The translations under genes and the position numbers were made by a program. A stretch of DNA of 64,000 nt from Episyrphus balteatus (taxonomy: Eukaryota > Arthropoda > Insecta > Diptera > Syrphidae). Of the stretch, positions 21,267-33,784 are shown in pieces. The stretch is from contig NC_079135.1 of assembly GCF_945859705.1 (NCBI RefSeq), positions 120,037,551 to 120,101,550 of the forward strand, read 5' to 3'. Under the pieces are notes generated by a model. That model searched no databases. It was not told where the DNA came from and saw only the letters and a list, made by a program, of their open reading frames with translations. Each line of letters opens with the position of its first letter. Position 1 is the first letter of the stretch.

Positions 21267-23708
21267 TAAGGTCTTAATTTTTTGTAGGCTAACGAATAAG
21301 TTGATTTCAATGAAATTTTTTATACTGGTGCCTTTAGCTAACCATAATATTAAAATTGTCAAAAAAATAATTTTTTGGATTTTTGAAAAATATTTCTATT
21401 TTTTTTAATCAGTTTTATAAAAACGGGTTGATGATTTCTTTTTGAAATTTCGCGTTTTCAAGTGTTCATCTAAATTTTCTTTAAAATGCCACACCAATCT
21501 TTTTTGTGAGCCGGTATTATTAAACACATTTCCTGGTAAATTTACTAGGAATTGTATATAATGTCGGGTTTTATATATTTCCGGTAGCATATTTGAACTT
21601 TTAAGCAGTACATTTCCCTTTAAAATTGATCCACGACAAATTCTTAGCTTAATAATATTTAAAGGTTGATGACTCTGTTGCATTCAAACTTGAAACATGG
21701 TGATTCCATATTCCATTAGAGGTTCAGATAGCATGAGTTCAAAATCTATTAAAAATGGTCCACTTTGGTATACTTTCCATACATGTCTGATAAAGCTATA
21801 TTAAACTTATTGCCACTTATTTCCACCGTGCAATCTGCTTATAAATGGCATGTTTCATTCTTAACTCTCTGGAGTATTGTTTAATAAAAATTGAGCATGA
21901 ACACATGCCAGAATATCAATTGCAAGTAAATTAAAAAATAATCTCCAAAAATTGTTCATTTAAAAATCTATTAATCATTAAAAAAAAAACTTACTGGCAC
22001 GCTTCGTTGAAATCAGCTCCAAACGAACAATTTAATTCCACATCATGCAGGTTTTTTTCAACCCCAGCACACGCTCAAATGATACAATGGGTGATTTTAC
22101 TCATTTTCACTAATTACTTTGTTAGCCTTTTTAGGGCCAACAAAAGTCTTATTAAGTCCATAAGCCTTTACAAAAAATAAAAATAAAATAAAATATAACA
22201 AAAAAAACTGTAAGGCAAAAAATCCATTTACTCGTTTTATTTCCCAAAATGGTAGTTTACACCAATTACTACCCCGAAGACAAAAAAGTTAATTACCCTA
22301 ACCCAACAAAATTCTCAAGGACAAAGTGAATACTTAAACCACCTCTGCTGGTAAAACACATAAACACTCCTGTGAAACCACACACGTGAAAGACATTTGC
22401 TCTCTTGTTTCCTATATAACCAACCACCTACTTGTATACAAAATGTGGAACAAAAAAAGGGCAAGTCATAATAATAACCCGGTGACATGGAATATGGAAC
22501 TTGCTAAACTCTAAACACCTCGACTTGCTGTTTATATGTGTTTGCTTATACCTGAGTATGTGGATAGGTATTGATTAAATGAGAATGTTTTGAAGGCGAA
22601 AATATTGTTCAGGTCAGGTAAAAGAGTTATTACGAGAATATACCACCTTTGAGCAACAAGTTGTTGGTAATAAGTTTTGCCCACTGAGTTGTCGTCGTTT
22701 TTTTGGTAAATTTGTTTAGTTTCCGGAACAGACAATCAGGACCTTCTGCTTTTGAAATTCTATTAAATATGCATTTTGTGTTCTGTTCTTTGTGTGCATT
22801 TGCGAATATGATTGTATAGGAGTTTTCAAAATGATCCATAACGAAATTTATTGATTTTTTTTTAGACTCTGTCGGAAGTCGGAAGAGAAAATATATACAA
22901 AAAGTCATTAAAAGCATAGGATAGCAATTTGAAAAAAGACTTCCTGCTGACTGCAAAAGATAATGTATTCTGTCTTTGTGACAAATTCATTTATTTATGA
23001 AGTGTGTGCTTGAGTAGAGCTCTATGACAGAGAAAAGTTCTACCTTGAATAAGGGCAGAGATTTTTTGTTGCCAATGACAGAAAGGTTGAAGAGACCTAA
23101 TTGTTTTTATCTATAGAATCTCAACGTATGCCAAATGGTAATGAGCTGTGTAAACTATTTGACGAGAATACTGATGATGATGAAATGAAACATCAACCAT
23201 CAAGGATTGTGGATGTTTGAGTTCTGCTTTTAATACGGAATTGAAATGAGTTTTCGATTGTGAAGGAAAACTGATTTTGTCATCATGGCTTTATTACCCA
23301 GTAAACAAGTGGTTATGAATGTTTGAGGGACAAGTTTTAAATAGAAAAAGTAATAACTGCGTCTCAAGTCATAGTAGAGCATTCAGCATGTTATGAATTC
23401 GTAGAGGCATCAGAATCAGAATATGAATCCATAAATTCTCTCCGTCTGTCGGCTAAAGTCTTAATATCATTATTTTATTGATATTTTCGGAAAGGTCTTT
23501 TAATTGTTTGTATGAAATGTAAGCTTCTACTGCAATTTCTTGAACTTGTTGAAGTTTTAAACTTGTTTTTCATTGATCTTCTTATAAATTACATACTCAT
23601 GGGCAAATTAGCAAGATGTATTCTTGTTTAAACGCTCTTTTAAAAGGGTTCTTGGTAGCAATCAATTGTTTTAAAGATATTCGTCATAAAAAACTTTTGA
23701 AATCAGTT
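21267..23708. other. AT-rich non-coding DNA
   Basis: No gene, inverted repeat or tandem array recognised. Open frames at 21405-21683, 22532-22735 and 22630-22956 lack recognisable motifs and biased codons. Confidence 0.5.
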
Positions 23709-24190
23709 TAAGGTTTAAATACGAATATCTTCTAAACGGTTAAATCAATCAGTTTCTATCACGGACCGTTTTTGTAGAACGTTTGAGCCCAAGAATACAT
23801 CTTGCTGAAAATATTTGATTCTCAGTGAACTAGAAAATTTTTTTTTAACTTTGACCTCGAATATCTTTCAAATGGTTAGATTACTGAAAAAAATACACAA
23901 GACCTTTTTTAGAACAATCTGTTTCCTACAGGAATATGAATATGTCTTATCCGGATTGTCCGTTGGATTAATAAAATTTTTTAATTTGTTATAAAATTAA
24001 GAACAAAACACGAATTTTTGATGATTTTCTCAAACTTTGGAATCCGAATATCTTTTAAACTGTTAGATAAAAGAAAAAGAGAAAATGTGTAGTAGGCCCT
24101 TTTTTGTAGATCGTTTAATTTTTACAAGAATATGTAAAAGAAATTTGTTTAAAAGTCAAACTGCAAAAGAAAATGGTTTTGCAAGTTTGG
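23709..24190. repeat. Diverged tandem repeat, three units of about 140-185 bp
   Basis: The units begin near 23709, 23846 and 24031. Each carries '(c)gaatatctttnaaa.ngtta' followed 40-60 bases later by 'ga.c.ttttttgtagaacgtttg' and then 'aagaatat'. Divergence is high, so the array is old. Confidence 0.6.
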
Positions 24191-24896
24191 TTTTAATATA
24201 TTTTAAAAACAGTAGACTTGTTTTTAAAATATATTAATATATATTAATATATATTCCCCCTCCCCCAAACGTGCTGAGACCAAACTGCGAGTTTTTCAAA
24301 TTTTCGAGATGTTATTATTGTTCAAACTAATTTCATTAATTTAAATTTACTCAAACTTCTTAGGACCTTTTTTTTTTGAAGAATAAATGATCACAGTTCC
24401 ACGGAGTAGTCTTAAAAATTTCTGAATTTCGACGAAAAAAATAGCTGAAAATTTTCAATGCTGAACCACCATTTTTCCGTCGCTAAAAAACGATACAGTT
24501 TAATGAGAAATACACAGTTGTAGCTCTGAGTACAGACATTCAGAGCTTTTAGGATATTTTTGTATGTTTTGTTTGATATCAAAGAAGACCTTGAAGAGTG
24601 AAAACTGAAAAAGTCTATATTATCTAGTATGCACCTGTTTTGCCTTTGTGATCAAACACACTTCTGTCTACGTTCGTCCTAATTTTTTTTTGGCTTTTTG
24701 CTCCTATCCACTTTGATTGCAATTTTATATTTCAAAGAACATTCTGTGTAATTTTCCCCAAAGGAATTCTACTAAAAAGTGAAAAAAAAAAAACAAATCG
24801 TTTCCAACAATCAATTCTCCTTTGAACACAATCTCGTACCAATCCAATGTCATAAAGTGCCTTAATTCTCAAAAATCGTTTTTTTTTCCCTTTAAA
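24191..24896. other. AT-rich non-coding DNA with an AATATATATT array
   Basis: A short ATATTA-type array lies at about 24226-24253, followed by a C-rich run. No gene seen. Confidence 0.5.
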
Positions 24897-26510
24897 TACA
24901 CTTCGCGTCACTTGAATAGAAACAACAATTTTTCTTTAGAAAATACCGATTGGCGCTTCGGTGAGGTAACTTAGTAGATTTTTGGTTTTGCATTTTCAAA
25001 GAGGAACTTTTAATAAACAATGTTGTAAAAACAAAAAACCCAAAACAGAAACTTTATGACTACTAGTTGCGTTTTTTCGCATTACTTCACAAAAAACAGT
25101 GTTTTTTTTTGCGTCACTTGAATAGAAACAAGCTCTTAAATTAGATAAAAATGATGAAAAATCATGGACAACACTAATTTTAGTAAAGCAGTCTTAAACT
25201 TTGACATTATTTGCACATTATAACCAATTATGGGCTACGAGCTACCATTAGGCATCACAAAAAATGCATAAATAGAATTAAACATTGAAAATGCACTTGT
25301 ACTGTACACAATCGTGGACCTAATTGAAGAAAGTGATAAAAGTGTTTGGTAACAAATTAAGAAAATGACATTTTCTACAATTTAAGGTTTGAATAAGTGA
25401 AATAAACTTTCGTTTTCATCCGGAATGCATCTGTTTTGTTTCTATTGCGTTGTTTTTTTCTGGAACTCTCCTTGTGCAATCTCTAAGAGGGTTGTTTTTC
25501 CACGTTCCTAAACTTCCCAAGAGCTTCTTCCATTATTTCTTTGTAAAAGTTTGCATCTTTTTTCGAAGCGTGAAGCTTCAATTTTCCTATTGCACATCAT
25601 AAAAACAAAGCGTATTACTATAACACATTTTATTGCCCTTTATTGGCGATGCGATAAAAGTTATTCTTTCATAAACCAATTAAATAGGACTAATATAAAC
25701 GTGGTCCATCTGAGTTGGTATGTTTTCCTTTAAAATACCACTCTTTACCTCACTTCTTTTCATTTCGAATGCAACTATAAAATAGCTAACTTTTTTGTAA
25801 ACTTAGTAGAACTTAAAATGTTGTTATTTTGCATTTTGAGGCTTTTTAAATGTTGTGCACCTTTTATAACTTCCATGATGGAACAAACCAACACATTACC
25901 ATCGCACTAACACCACGTTTTTGACCGATTTTAGCGGCAAAGTGAAGGAAATTGCTGCTAGTTTTTAAATTATTTGTTTCTCTGCTCTTGATTTGGGTCT
26001 CACCTGTCTTATTTTTTTATTCAATCACTAGTTTACGATATTTCAAAAATATTCTCATACAAATTTGGCAAATTTTCCAATATCTTTCGCGATTTTGCAT
26101 AGTGCAAGTGCATTTCCAATGTTAGCTGCTATTTATGCATTTTCTGTGATGCCTATTGGTAGCTCGTAGCCCATAATTGGTTATAATGTGCAAATAATGT
26201 CAAAGTTTAAGACTGCTTTACTAAAATTAGTGTTGTCCATGATTTTTCATCATTTTTATCTAATTTAAGAGCTTGTTTCTATTCAAGTGACGCAAAAAAA
26301 ACACTGTTTTTTGTGAAGTAATGCGAAAAAACGCAACTAGTACCTAGTCATAAAGTTTCTGTTTTGGGTTTTTTGTTTTTACAACATTGTTTATTAAAAG
26401 TTCCTCTTTGAAAATGCAAAACCAAAAATCTACTAAGTTACCTCACCGAAGCGCCAATCGGTATTTTCTAAAGAAAAATTGTTGTTTCTATTCAAGTGAC
26501 GCGAAGTGTA
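24897..26510. mobile_element. Element K: Tc1-type IR/DR transposon, non-autonomous
   Basis: The ends CACTTCGCGTCACTTGAATA (24899) and their complement (ending 26508) are flanked by TA. Arms of about 410 bp (24899-25310, 26098-26508) are nearly identical inverted copies. The 20-mer GCGTCACTTGAATAGAAACA occurs perfectly four times: outer left 24905, inner left 25111, inner right 26274-26293 (inverted), outer right 26483-26502 (inverted). Outer and inner copies are about 206-209 bp apart. Two transposase-site direct repeats per long arm is the IR/DR plan of Tc1 relatives such as Minos and Sleeping Beauty. The 790-bp middle holds no recognisable transposase. Confidence 0.85.
24899..25130. repeat. 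Left arm direct repeats of element K
   Basis: Two identical 20-mers at 24905-24924 and 25111-25130, likely transposase binding sites. The mirror pair lies at 26274-26293 and 26483-26502. Confidence 0.8.
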
Positions 26511-28260
26511 CCTTACCACTTGTACAAAATACAATACTCAAAGTGAAACGTTTTAACTGTCTCACCGAGAATGTTCCTAAAAGCACTTAGCTTTGGCCTC
26601 CTTCGTCCTTCTTTGTACAAAATGAAAAAAAAAAAACTAAAAACTGCTGAACAAATAGGCTGACATACAAAAAAAAAAAAAAAAGAATGCTCCTTGCCTT
26701 TTATACATTGTTGAGTCTCTAAACATACAATTCCACCTTTACACCCGAAAACCCTTGACTTATAATAATAATCTCGGTGTAGTGTGTACACGGTACACAG
26801 GTCACTGTGAATGTAATCCAGAGCATTGAAATTTATCCGGCTTAACCGAACCAACCGCCTTCCCCCTCCCCCAACCCTCTTCCTTTAACATTAATACATA
26901 TATAGTGATGATGATCCTGACCTCTTATTATGGTAATCATTTCCATTGCTTTGTGCATGAATGAATAATAAACCATCAGCATCCAACGAACCATCATCAT
27001 CATCAGCGAGCGAGAGAGCGAACGAGCAAGTGAGTGAGGAACGGAACGCCGAACGGGACACGAGAAGCATGTCTTTAAATGCAAGACACCCTTGGGACGA
27101 CAATGGAACCACTCGTAAAAACAGTCACCAGAGCCACTACTTTGCTTGAGGATGAGAGAGAGAGAGAATTCAAACAACATACACATCACCCAGCTCTGTA
27201 AAATGATGGGTGGTCGGACCAAGGGGTAAGCAGAGGGGGAGGCTCAGAGAAAACATGCTACGGGTAATGTGCCAAGCACAAAAGAGCACTTTTAATTTTT
27301 TTTTTTTTTTAGTTCGTTGTTGCAACAAGAATTTATTTGTGAAAGCCTACAAAACAGGTGTTGTGTATAGATGTTTGAAACGGAGGAGGCAGGCAGGCTA
27401 AAATGCTTTAGGGGCCTATGCTTTTTGAAAACCTTGCGAACTTATTCACATTGTATGTATGTTGCTATGCAAAATACAAAACTGTTGTGGTTAATCAAAA
27501 ATAGACAATGGATGTTTATTTTTATCAGAGTCTTTGATGGGAGGATTTAGAAGATCAAGTCTTAAAAGCCCCTTTCATTTTTAACCCTAACTAATTTCTT
27601 GAGAGAAAAAAATACATATATATTTGCTAGTAAATTACATAAAAAGATATAGGTACTTTGCATTCTTTTCTTAATTTAAAATTTTTTTTTCTCTATAACA
27701 AACTCGATAAATAAACTTTTGCGAATTTAAAAAATTCTTTCATATATTTCAACTTTATTAAATCAAGCACAAGTTGTAATGAATTACTCCAAGGCAAATG
27801 ACTCTTTTAACATAAAAATATTTCAATCCTGCTTCTTTTGTATAGAAATAGGAAATCGAATCAATTATAGGCGTGTTTTTTCTACAACTCAGTAGCTCCT
27901 CATTTTTTTATTTTACTCGAAAAACAATAAAAACAAATACTTACTTGTGTAATCTTTATTATTTTTTGCGAATAAAATCAAAAATGAGTAGCTACTGAGT
28001 AATAGAAAAAACACACCTTATGTTTTTTATTTAGACGTTAGATTTTGAAAAGAAATTTGCAAAAGTACCTAGTACCTACGTTTTTATTTTTGAACTATAG
28101 CAAGTTTACAATTTTTTACCACATTCTTTAAGGCTAAAAAATTGGTTTAAGAGAAATAATCTTTTAGACTTGCAAGAGATTTGCAAGGCTGTCAACAGCG
28201 AGGGGTATCAACTGTTTATGTTTTCTATTAAAAAAAAAAAAATTACACATACGCCACAGT
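26511..28260. other. Non-coding DNA with a less AT-rich, GA-rich segment
   Basis: 26830-27240 is the least AT-rich stretch of this part of the window. It contains 'gcgagcgagagagcgaacgag' at 27006-27026 and (GA)n at 27155-27166, which resemble GAGA-factor-type sites of flies. Overlapping open frames on both strands there look like by-products of simple sequence. No other feature to 28260. Confidence 0.45.
27006..27168. promoter_or_regulatory. GA-rich segment, possible GAGA-type regulatory DNA
   Basis: Clustered GAGAG/GAGCGAG motifs (27006-27040, 27153-27166) in a local rise of GC content. Such clusters mark promoters and Polycomb-type elements in Drosophila; here it is only a sequence resemblance. 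Confidence 0.25.
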
Positions 28261-28294
28261 GACCTAGCTTTACCTACATTATAAGATTCTATGA

Positions 28295-28400
28295 AACTTG
28301 GCAAAAATTTTTTATGTAATAACAAGTTTAAGGAATCAAAACAGTCTATACAAAAATTGTGTCGGAGTGTGTTTTTTCGTGGGAGAGACACGGAGGAGGT
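28295..28400 (+). repeat. Stray unit of repeat L
   Basis: 'ggaatcaaaacagtctatac', 'aaaaattgtgtcggagtgtg' and the following T run match the consensus of the array at 39500-40450. Confidence 0.55.
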
Positions 28401-30225
28401 ACAGGTTTTTAAAAGCGTTAAATACAAAATACACGACTTGAATTGAAATTGTGGTAAAATTTGTTTAAAAAACTACTAGTTTTTTTTTTTTAATTCATAA
28501 CAGAATATTTCTAATTTACCTTATGTTGCAAAATATTTCTATAAAACTTAAACAATTATATAAAATTTGTCTCCCCAAACGTAGTATGCAATAAAATTAT
28601 ATATTTAGAACTGTTTTTCAACCTTAGGTCAGGACTCTGAGTGATCCCTTTACTATAATCAAGAGCTTAACATCCTAACCTATACTTCAGTCAACTTTTG
28701 TAGCTGAATTTCCGCTAGAAGCTGCGGTTTAAGCTTGAACTATCTTAAATTCCAAAATGTTCTTATTCAATAAAACCCCAAAAAATCTTTTCCACCAACA
28801 TTATTTTAAGTGTCTTAACTTTGTACACAACGCTCCCCCTCGAAATAGAAAAAAAAAAAAAACAAAAGATGTTGACATAATTTTTGTGAAGGATAATGTT
28901 CTTCTATTTTGAAAAAAATATAAAAAAAAATAAATGTATAATAATTCAAAATCCTCCACATACGATATACCATAGCAACATAGCACCACCGTGACTAAAA
29001 TAGCATCCTCTTATGTTTAAAGTTATAGCGTCTCACGTATACATAAGTAGTTATAATTATTATTATACACTGTGTGTGCGAGAGTTGGTATTGTTTAACT
29101 TACTCGGCACGGATTGGTTTTTATCCTGTCCTCCTTTTTTTTCTTGTGGTGTACGTGCATAGAAAATACAATGTTTGTGTTGTGTGTTGTTGAGGAACAA
29201 CACACATCTTGAATGCAAGCAGTGGATTCAAGAGATTACTTCAAGTGTAACACGAATTCAAGGACATTTTATTTGTGAAGAAGATATATTCACTCATATA
29301 CAATATCGTGAAATTTAATACAAGTACTATACAAGTGACACATATACAAAGAGTATAGTAGAAATATCCTTGAAATTGAAAAACGAGGAGCATACCAAAC
29401 AATAAATAATAATAATGGATAGATTCAAAATGAATAAAAAGAACACAAATAAATAAATTAAATCTTCTTCCTACTTTAAAAGAACAATTTTCATTTTATA
29501 ATTAAAGTTTTGATAATGTCCTTCCTCGACAAACAATCAAAAGAAAAAATAAATTATAATATTAATAAGAAAAACAATACATAATCAATTATTTGAGAAA
29601 ATATTTAATTTGTGCTTCTGTCAGGAAACAATTTTAACGTAAAGCTTTTTTTTTTTTTGATGAATAATGATTTATCGATTTCTGTCTTGGAGAATGACAA
29701 GCTCGAAGTGGAACAATATTTATTCTCGTTTCATATTAAAATTTCTGTTTCCTTTCATACAGAGTCCACCTGATGGTAAATTATGAGAAACGAAATTGAT
29801 ATACTATACGAATTCATACACCTACTTGCTTTCACCAGGCATTCCTAGAACAGAAAACAGGGTGTGCTAGGCTACTTAAGAATTCCAGCATACATTCATA
29901 TATGGTAATTGGAGAATTCTGTTTAAATTCATATAAATTTGTTTGAATTAATTGAAAACAAGGACATTTTCAAAAAAAGATTTATTTCTTCTTCTTTGGA
30001 AATCTGGATACATATTTGACAAATAATGAATTTATGAAAATATTTATTTCCAATGAAGAATGTATATTTGATTTTTGTTACCAAATAAATAAATTTACCT
30101 ATCTACAAGATTTTATATGAGAAATTTGTTTTTTTTTTACGAATATATTTCTTCAATTATTAGATTTCTTCCTCTCGATTTGAGTTGTTTCTCAGTAACA
30201 TTCATTTCTTTTGAAAAGTAGTTTA
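28401..30225. other. AT-rich non-coding DNA
   Basis: No gene or repeat recognised. 29060-29230 is GT/TG-rich ('gtgtgtgcgagag', 'gtttgtgttgtgtgttgttg') without coding potential. Confidence 0.5.
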
Positions 30226-31872
30226 TAGTGGAGTCAAATTAGCTTTATACCTCGGAATCCATGGAAAGTCGATGCATCTGAAAAACGAGTATAGGGCTGC
30301 ATTATAATAGGGTCAAATAAGAAAGTTAAAAAAAAAAAATTCACCGCTCTCGATTACAACAGTTTTTATAGACCGTTTACTGTCATTCCGTATGCAAGCG
30401 TCAATCGGAATTGCTGTCTCATTTTAGATTTTGATCAAACTTTGTAGGGATGTTCTCTAGGACTGTAAGGAAGCAAATCCATGATGATTTAATTTTAAGT
30501 TGCGTGGTTTCCCCGGTACCCGCATTCGAATTTTTTCAGAAGGTCATTTTTATGTTATTATAGCTTTGCGTCTACTAAAGATATCTTTTTGTTTGAAACG
30601 CCATTTTAAAGCTTAAGAGTAGTAATTTTTGAATATATATTAAAAAATTACGTAATAATTATCTCTGAATTAAAAATAGTTTTTGAAAAACTGGTCATTT
30701 TGCTGATTTTTCATGGTTTTTGACTGGCTCCAGAACCTTGGCTATTATATGTAGGAAGCTTATACTTACCAAATATTAAATATAGATATTTTTCAACAAA
30801 ATAAATCTAAAATGAACTCGATGGCTGTACTCCTTATGCAAAAATTTTAAGTTCAAAGTTTTGAGTTTTTTGAAAAAATATTTTTTATACTATGATTTTT
30901 TACGATTTGACTAAAGATAGAAACATGAAACTAACAGTGTGTTAAGTTGAAACTTTTAACTTTAAGTCCTCTAAATAAAATTGTGTTATTTTCATATCTC
31001 CTTAGTGTACCGCTTGTTTGAAAATTCGCAAAAATGCTAAAAAGCCAAAAAAAAACCCTACTTAAGGCTATGATTGCACTATGTTTGACATAAGATAGAA
31101 GCATGAAATTAATAGTATATTTAGTTCGTACTCTTAGCTTAACATACTGTAAGTTTCACGTTTCTTCGTTTAGTCAAATCGTAGAAAATGACAGTATAAA
31201 AATTAGCTTTTTTAAAATACTCTATACTTTGAACTTAAAATTTTTACATAAGGAGTACAGCCATCGAGTTCATTTTAGATTTATTTTGTTGAAAAATATC
31301 TATATTTAATATTTGGTAAGTATAAGCTTCCTACATATAATAGCCAAGGTTCTGGAGCCAGTCAAAAACCATGAAAAATCAGCAAAATGACCAGTTTTTC
31401 AAAAACTATTTTTAATTCAGGGATAATTATTACGTAATTTTTTAATATATATTCAAAAATTACTACTCTTAAGCTTTAAAATGGCGTTTCAAACAAAAAG
31501 ATATCTTTAGTAGGTAGACGCAAAGCTATAATAACATAAAAATGACCTTCTGAAAAAATTCGAATGCGGGTACCGGGGAAACCACGCAACTTAAAATTAA
31601 ATCATCATGGATTTGCTTCCTTACAGTCCTAGAGAACATCCCTACAAAGTTTGATCAAAATCTAAAATGAGACAGCAATTCCGATTGACGCTTGCATACG
31701 GAATGACAGTTAACGGTCCATAAAAACTGTTGTAATCGAGAGCGGTGAAATTTTTTTTTTAACTTTCTTATTTGACCCTTTTATAATGCAGCCCTATACT
31801 CGTTTTTTAGATGCATCGACTTTCCCTGGATTCCGAGATTTTACAAATTTTATGTCTAATTTGACTCGACTA
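30226..31872. mobile_element. Element J2: 1.64-kb foldback transposon with TA flanks
   Basis: The ends 'gtggagtcaaattag' (30228) and 'ctaatttgactcgac' (ending 31870) are flanked by TA. The arms run about 30228-30955 and 31120-31870 and match over roughly 720 bp ('caccgctctcgattacaaca', 'ggctccagaaccttggctat', 'acgatttgactaaa'). The spacer of about 165 bp contains a further diverged copy of the innermost motif ('agatagaagcatgaaattaa'). A single-arm copy lies at 8661-10530. No transposase found. Confidence 0.8.
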
Positions 31873-31889
31873 TTAAAATTTATTGGATT

Positions 31890-32285
31890 TCTTAGAAAAT
31901 CATTAATAGTTTTGAGTACAAACCAATTTTATAGGAGTTTTTGATAGGATCAAATGATTTGTGTTCTTGGAAAGGTTTTTGAATGTAATTTCTTTTCTTA
32001 AAGTATTTGTAAACAAATCCAGGTGTATATTGACGGTAAGAAGGTTGAATACAACAAATTCTGAAAATAATAAAATAACTCGAAATTTTGTCACATTTTC
32101 AGATAATGCACCAAATAAAATAGGACCCAAAATTGAACCTTGCGGAACTCCAGCAAATAAGTTAATTAAATCAGAGGAAGAGTTGCCAATTCCAGTTCTT
32201 TGAGTTCATCTTGTTTTAAATAAGATTTATTGACCTTTTACCGAAAGTCTGAACCCATAACCGATCATAGGCCTCTTAAAAGATC
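31890..32285 (-). pseudogene. Degenerate LINE reverse transcriptase fragment
   Basis: On the minus strand, positions 32151-32112 encode GVPQGSILGPILF, the highly conserved reverse transcriptase motif of non-LTR retrotransposons. It is preceded in frame by GNSSSDLINLFA, which fits the usual run-up to this motif. Further upstream, in another frame, 32275-32253 encode EAYDRLW, matching the catalytic motif A region ((K)AYDRVW) with its aspartate. A stop and a frame change separate the two. The downstream FADD catalytic motif is not found; sequence after the proline-rich motif diverges. This is a dead fragment of a Jockey/CR1-like element, abutting foldback J2. It is not a host gene. Confidence 0.7.
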
Positions 32286-32394
32286 CAACAAAAATAAGCA
32301 CTAATGTCCATGAGAACAGATTAAGTTGGTGCCTTGTTAATAACAAATAAATTTTGCCATTTGGATTTAATATTTACCGTCCACATCTGTTGCC

Positions 32395-33150
32395 AAGGCG
32401 ATAAAATTCAAGGTAATAATATAAGGCATGCGAGACAAGTGGGTTTTGCAATTCTGTTTGTCTGTCGATCTGTCGAGCCACAGGTGATTTCCTTTCCATA
32501 AAAACGGCTCTTACGATTTTGATCTAATAAAATAGGTGTTCTGTCTACTCTCAAATTAAAAAAAAAATATATATAAAAAAAATATTAACAATATACCGTC
32601 GCTGTTTTAGAAAACCGGCATAACTAAATAATCTTGATTATTGAGTTATAAATGCCAATATATACTGGAAATAATACATTCTTAATTTTTGTAAACTCAT
32701 TATAAATATAAAGGATTTGCATCTTATCACACAGATGTTTTTTTTTTTTTTTTCAATTTATGAAAATAGTATGGAAAATTGACAAACTTGGAAATTTAAA
32801 ACAGCTTTTTTGAAAAATTAACATTTTTGCAGGAAGGTGTTTTAATAATTTGCATTTTAAAGTTAAGAAATTTTATAACTTCTTAGACTTTAGCGGTTGT
32901 TATTAGACATGATAAGCATTATAAAATATATAGATTAGATACAAATACAAAATTTCACTCTGAAATAATTTAAATACAAAATAATTAAAAATAATTTGTA
33001 TCAAAAAATTAAAAAAAAAAAAAATTTTTAATCCTCATTTAACATTTTTTTGAAAATTTAAATTCTTTTATTCGATAAAATCCTTTAACATTTAAACAAC
33101 TTTTTCCATATGAGCACTTCGTACAACCCGTCAGTCGGCCATTTTATTTG
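32395..33150 (+). repeat. Dispersed repeat E, copy 5 (diverged)
   Basis: 'gacaagtgggttttgcaatt' with a short GTCT-like run (32428-32475) and a decayed right border 'cccgtcagtcggccatttta' (33128-33147). The middle is not alignable by eye to E1. Confidence 0.5.
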
Positions 33151-33784
33151 TCTATAATTTTCAATCAGCTTTTTTCTAACCAAATTGACACTATAATACT
33201 TGAAGAGCTCTCCAAACAATTTTAAGGTAAACAACACTTCAATTTTATCATTGCTTTTAGGAAGAAAATGAGGCTAGTCAAATCTTTTACCAATGTTTGA
33301 AATAGTTTTTAGCCCAAAAACATAAGTAAATTTTCCTGGATAGACCTACAAATGAACATTTCAGAAGTTTTTTTGTTTCGGAACTAAACTATATGAAACT
33401 ATAGAAAGAGATTTTGGTGTGTTGAGCACGAATTCAAAGGCAGAAATATCTTATTGTTGTGTGTTTTTGGAATATTATTGTTAGAAAATGTAAAGAACCT
33501 GTTAAATCATTTTGTAATTTCTTAGGATGTTTGGCCTATTATTCAATAATTTTTATTATTTTTGTTATTTTTTTTCTTCGTTATTGTTTGGCCTATTATA
33601 TCATTAAAGCGATAATTGTTTCCTTCCAACATGATGCAAAACTATTAGAAAATTGGCAGAAGCATGCAAAGAATGGTTTTTTTTACTACCCACAAAACTT
33701 TTCTTGAACCTTTTTCTGAAAATTGAAATTAAGATCAGATTTTTGACTTTAAAAAAAAACATTGAAGACATTTTTGGGAATATT
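33151..33784. other. AT-rich non-coding DNA
   Basis: Nothing recognised. Confidence 0.5.

Noticed and set aside
25300..26098. Transposase remnant in the middle of element K
   Set aside because: Reading both strands gave no DD34E-type motif; short suggestive phrases on the minus strand (EIMEEAL) are interrupted by stops and not supportable.
26842..27222. 126-codon minus-strand open frame and overlapping plus-strand frame
   Set aside because: Low-complexity (MMMM, SRSLSRS) reading of GA/CAT simple sequence on both strands; better explained as GA-rich regulatory DNA.
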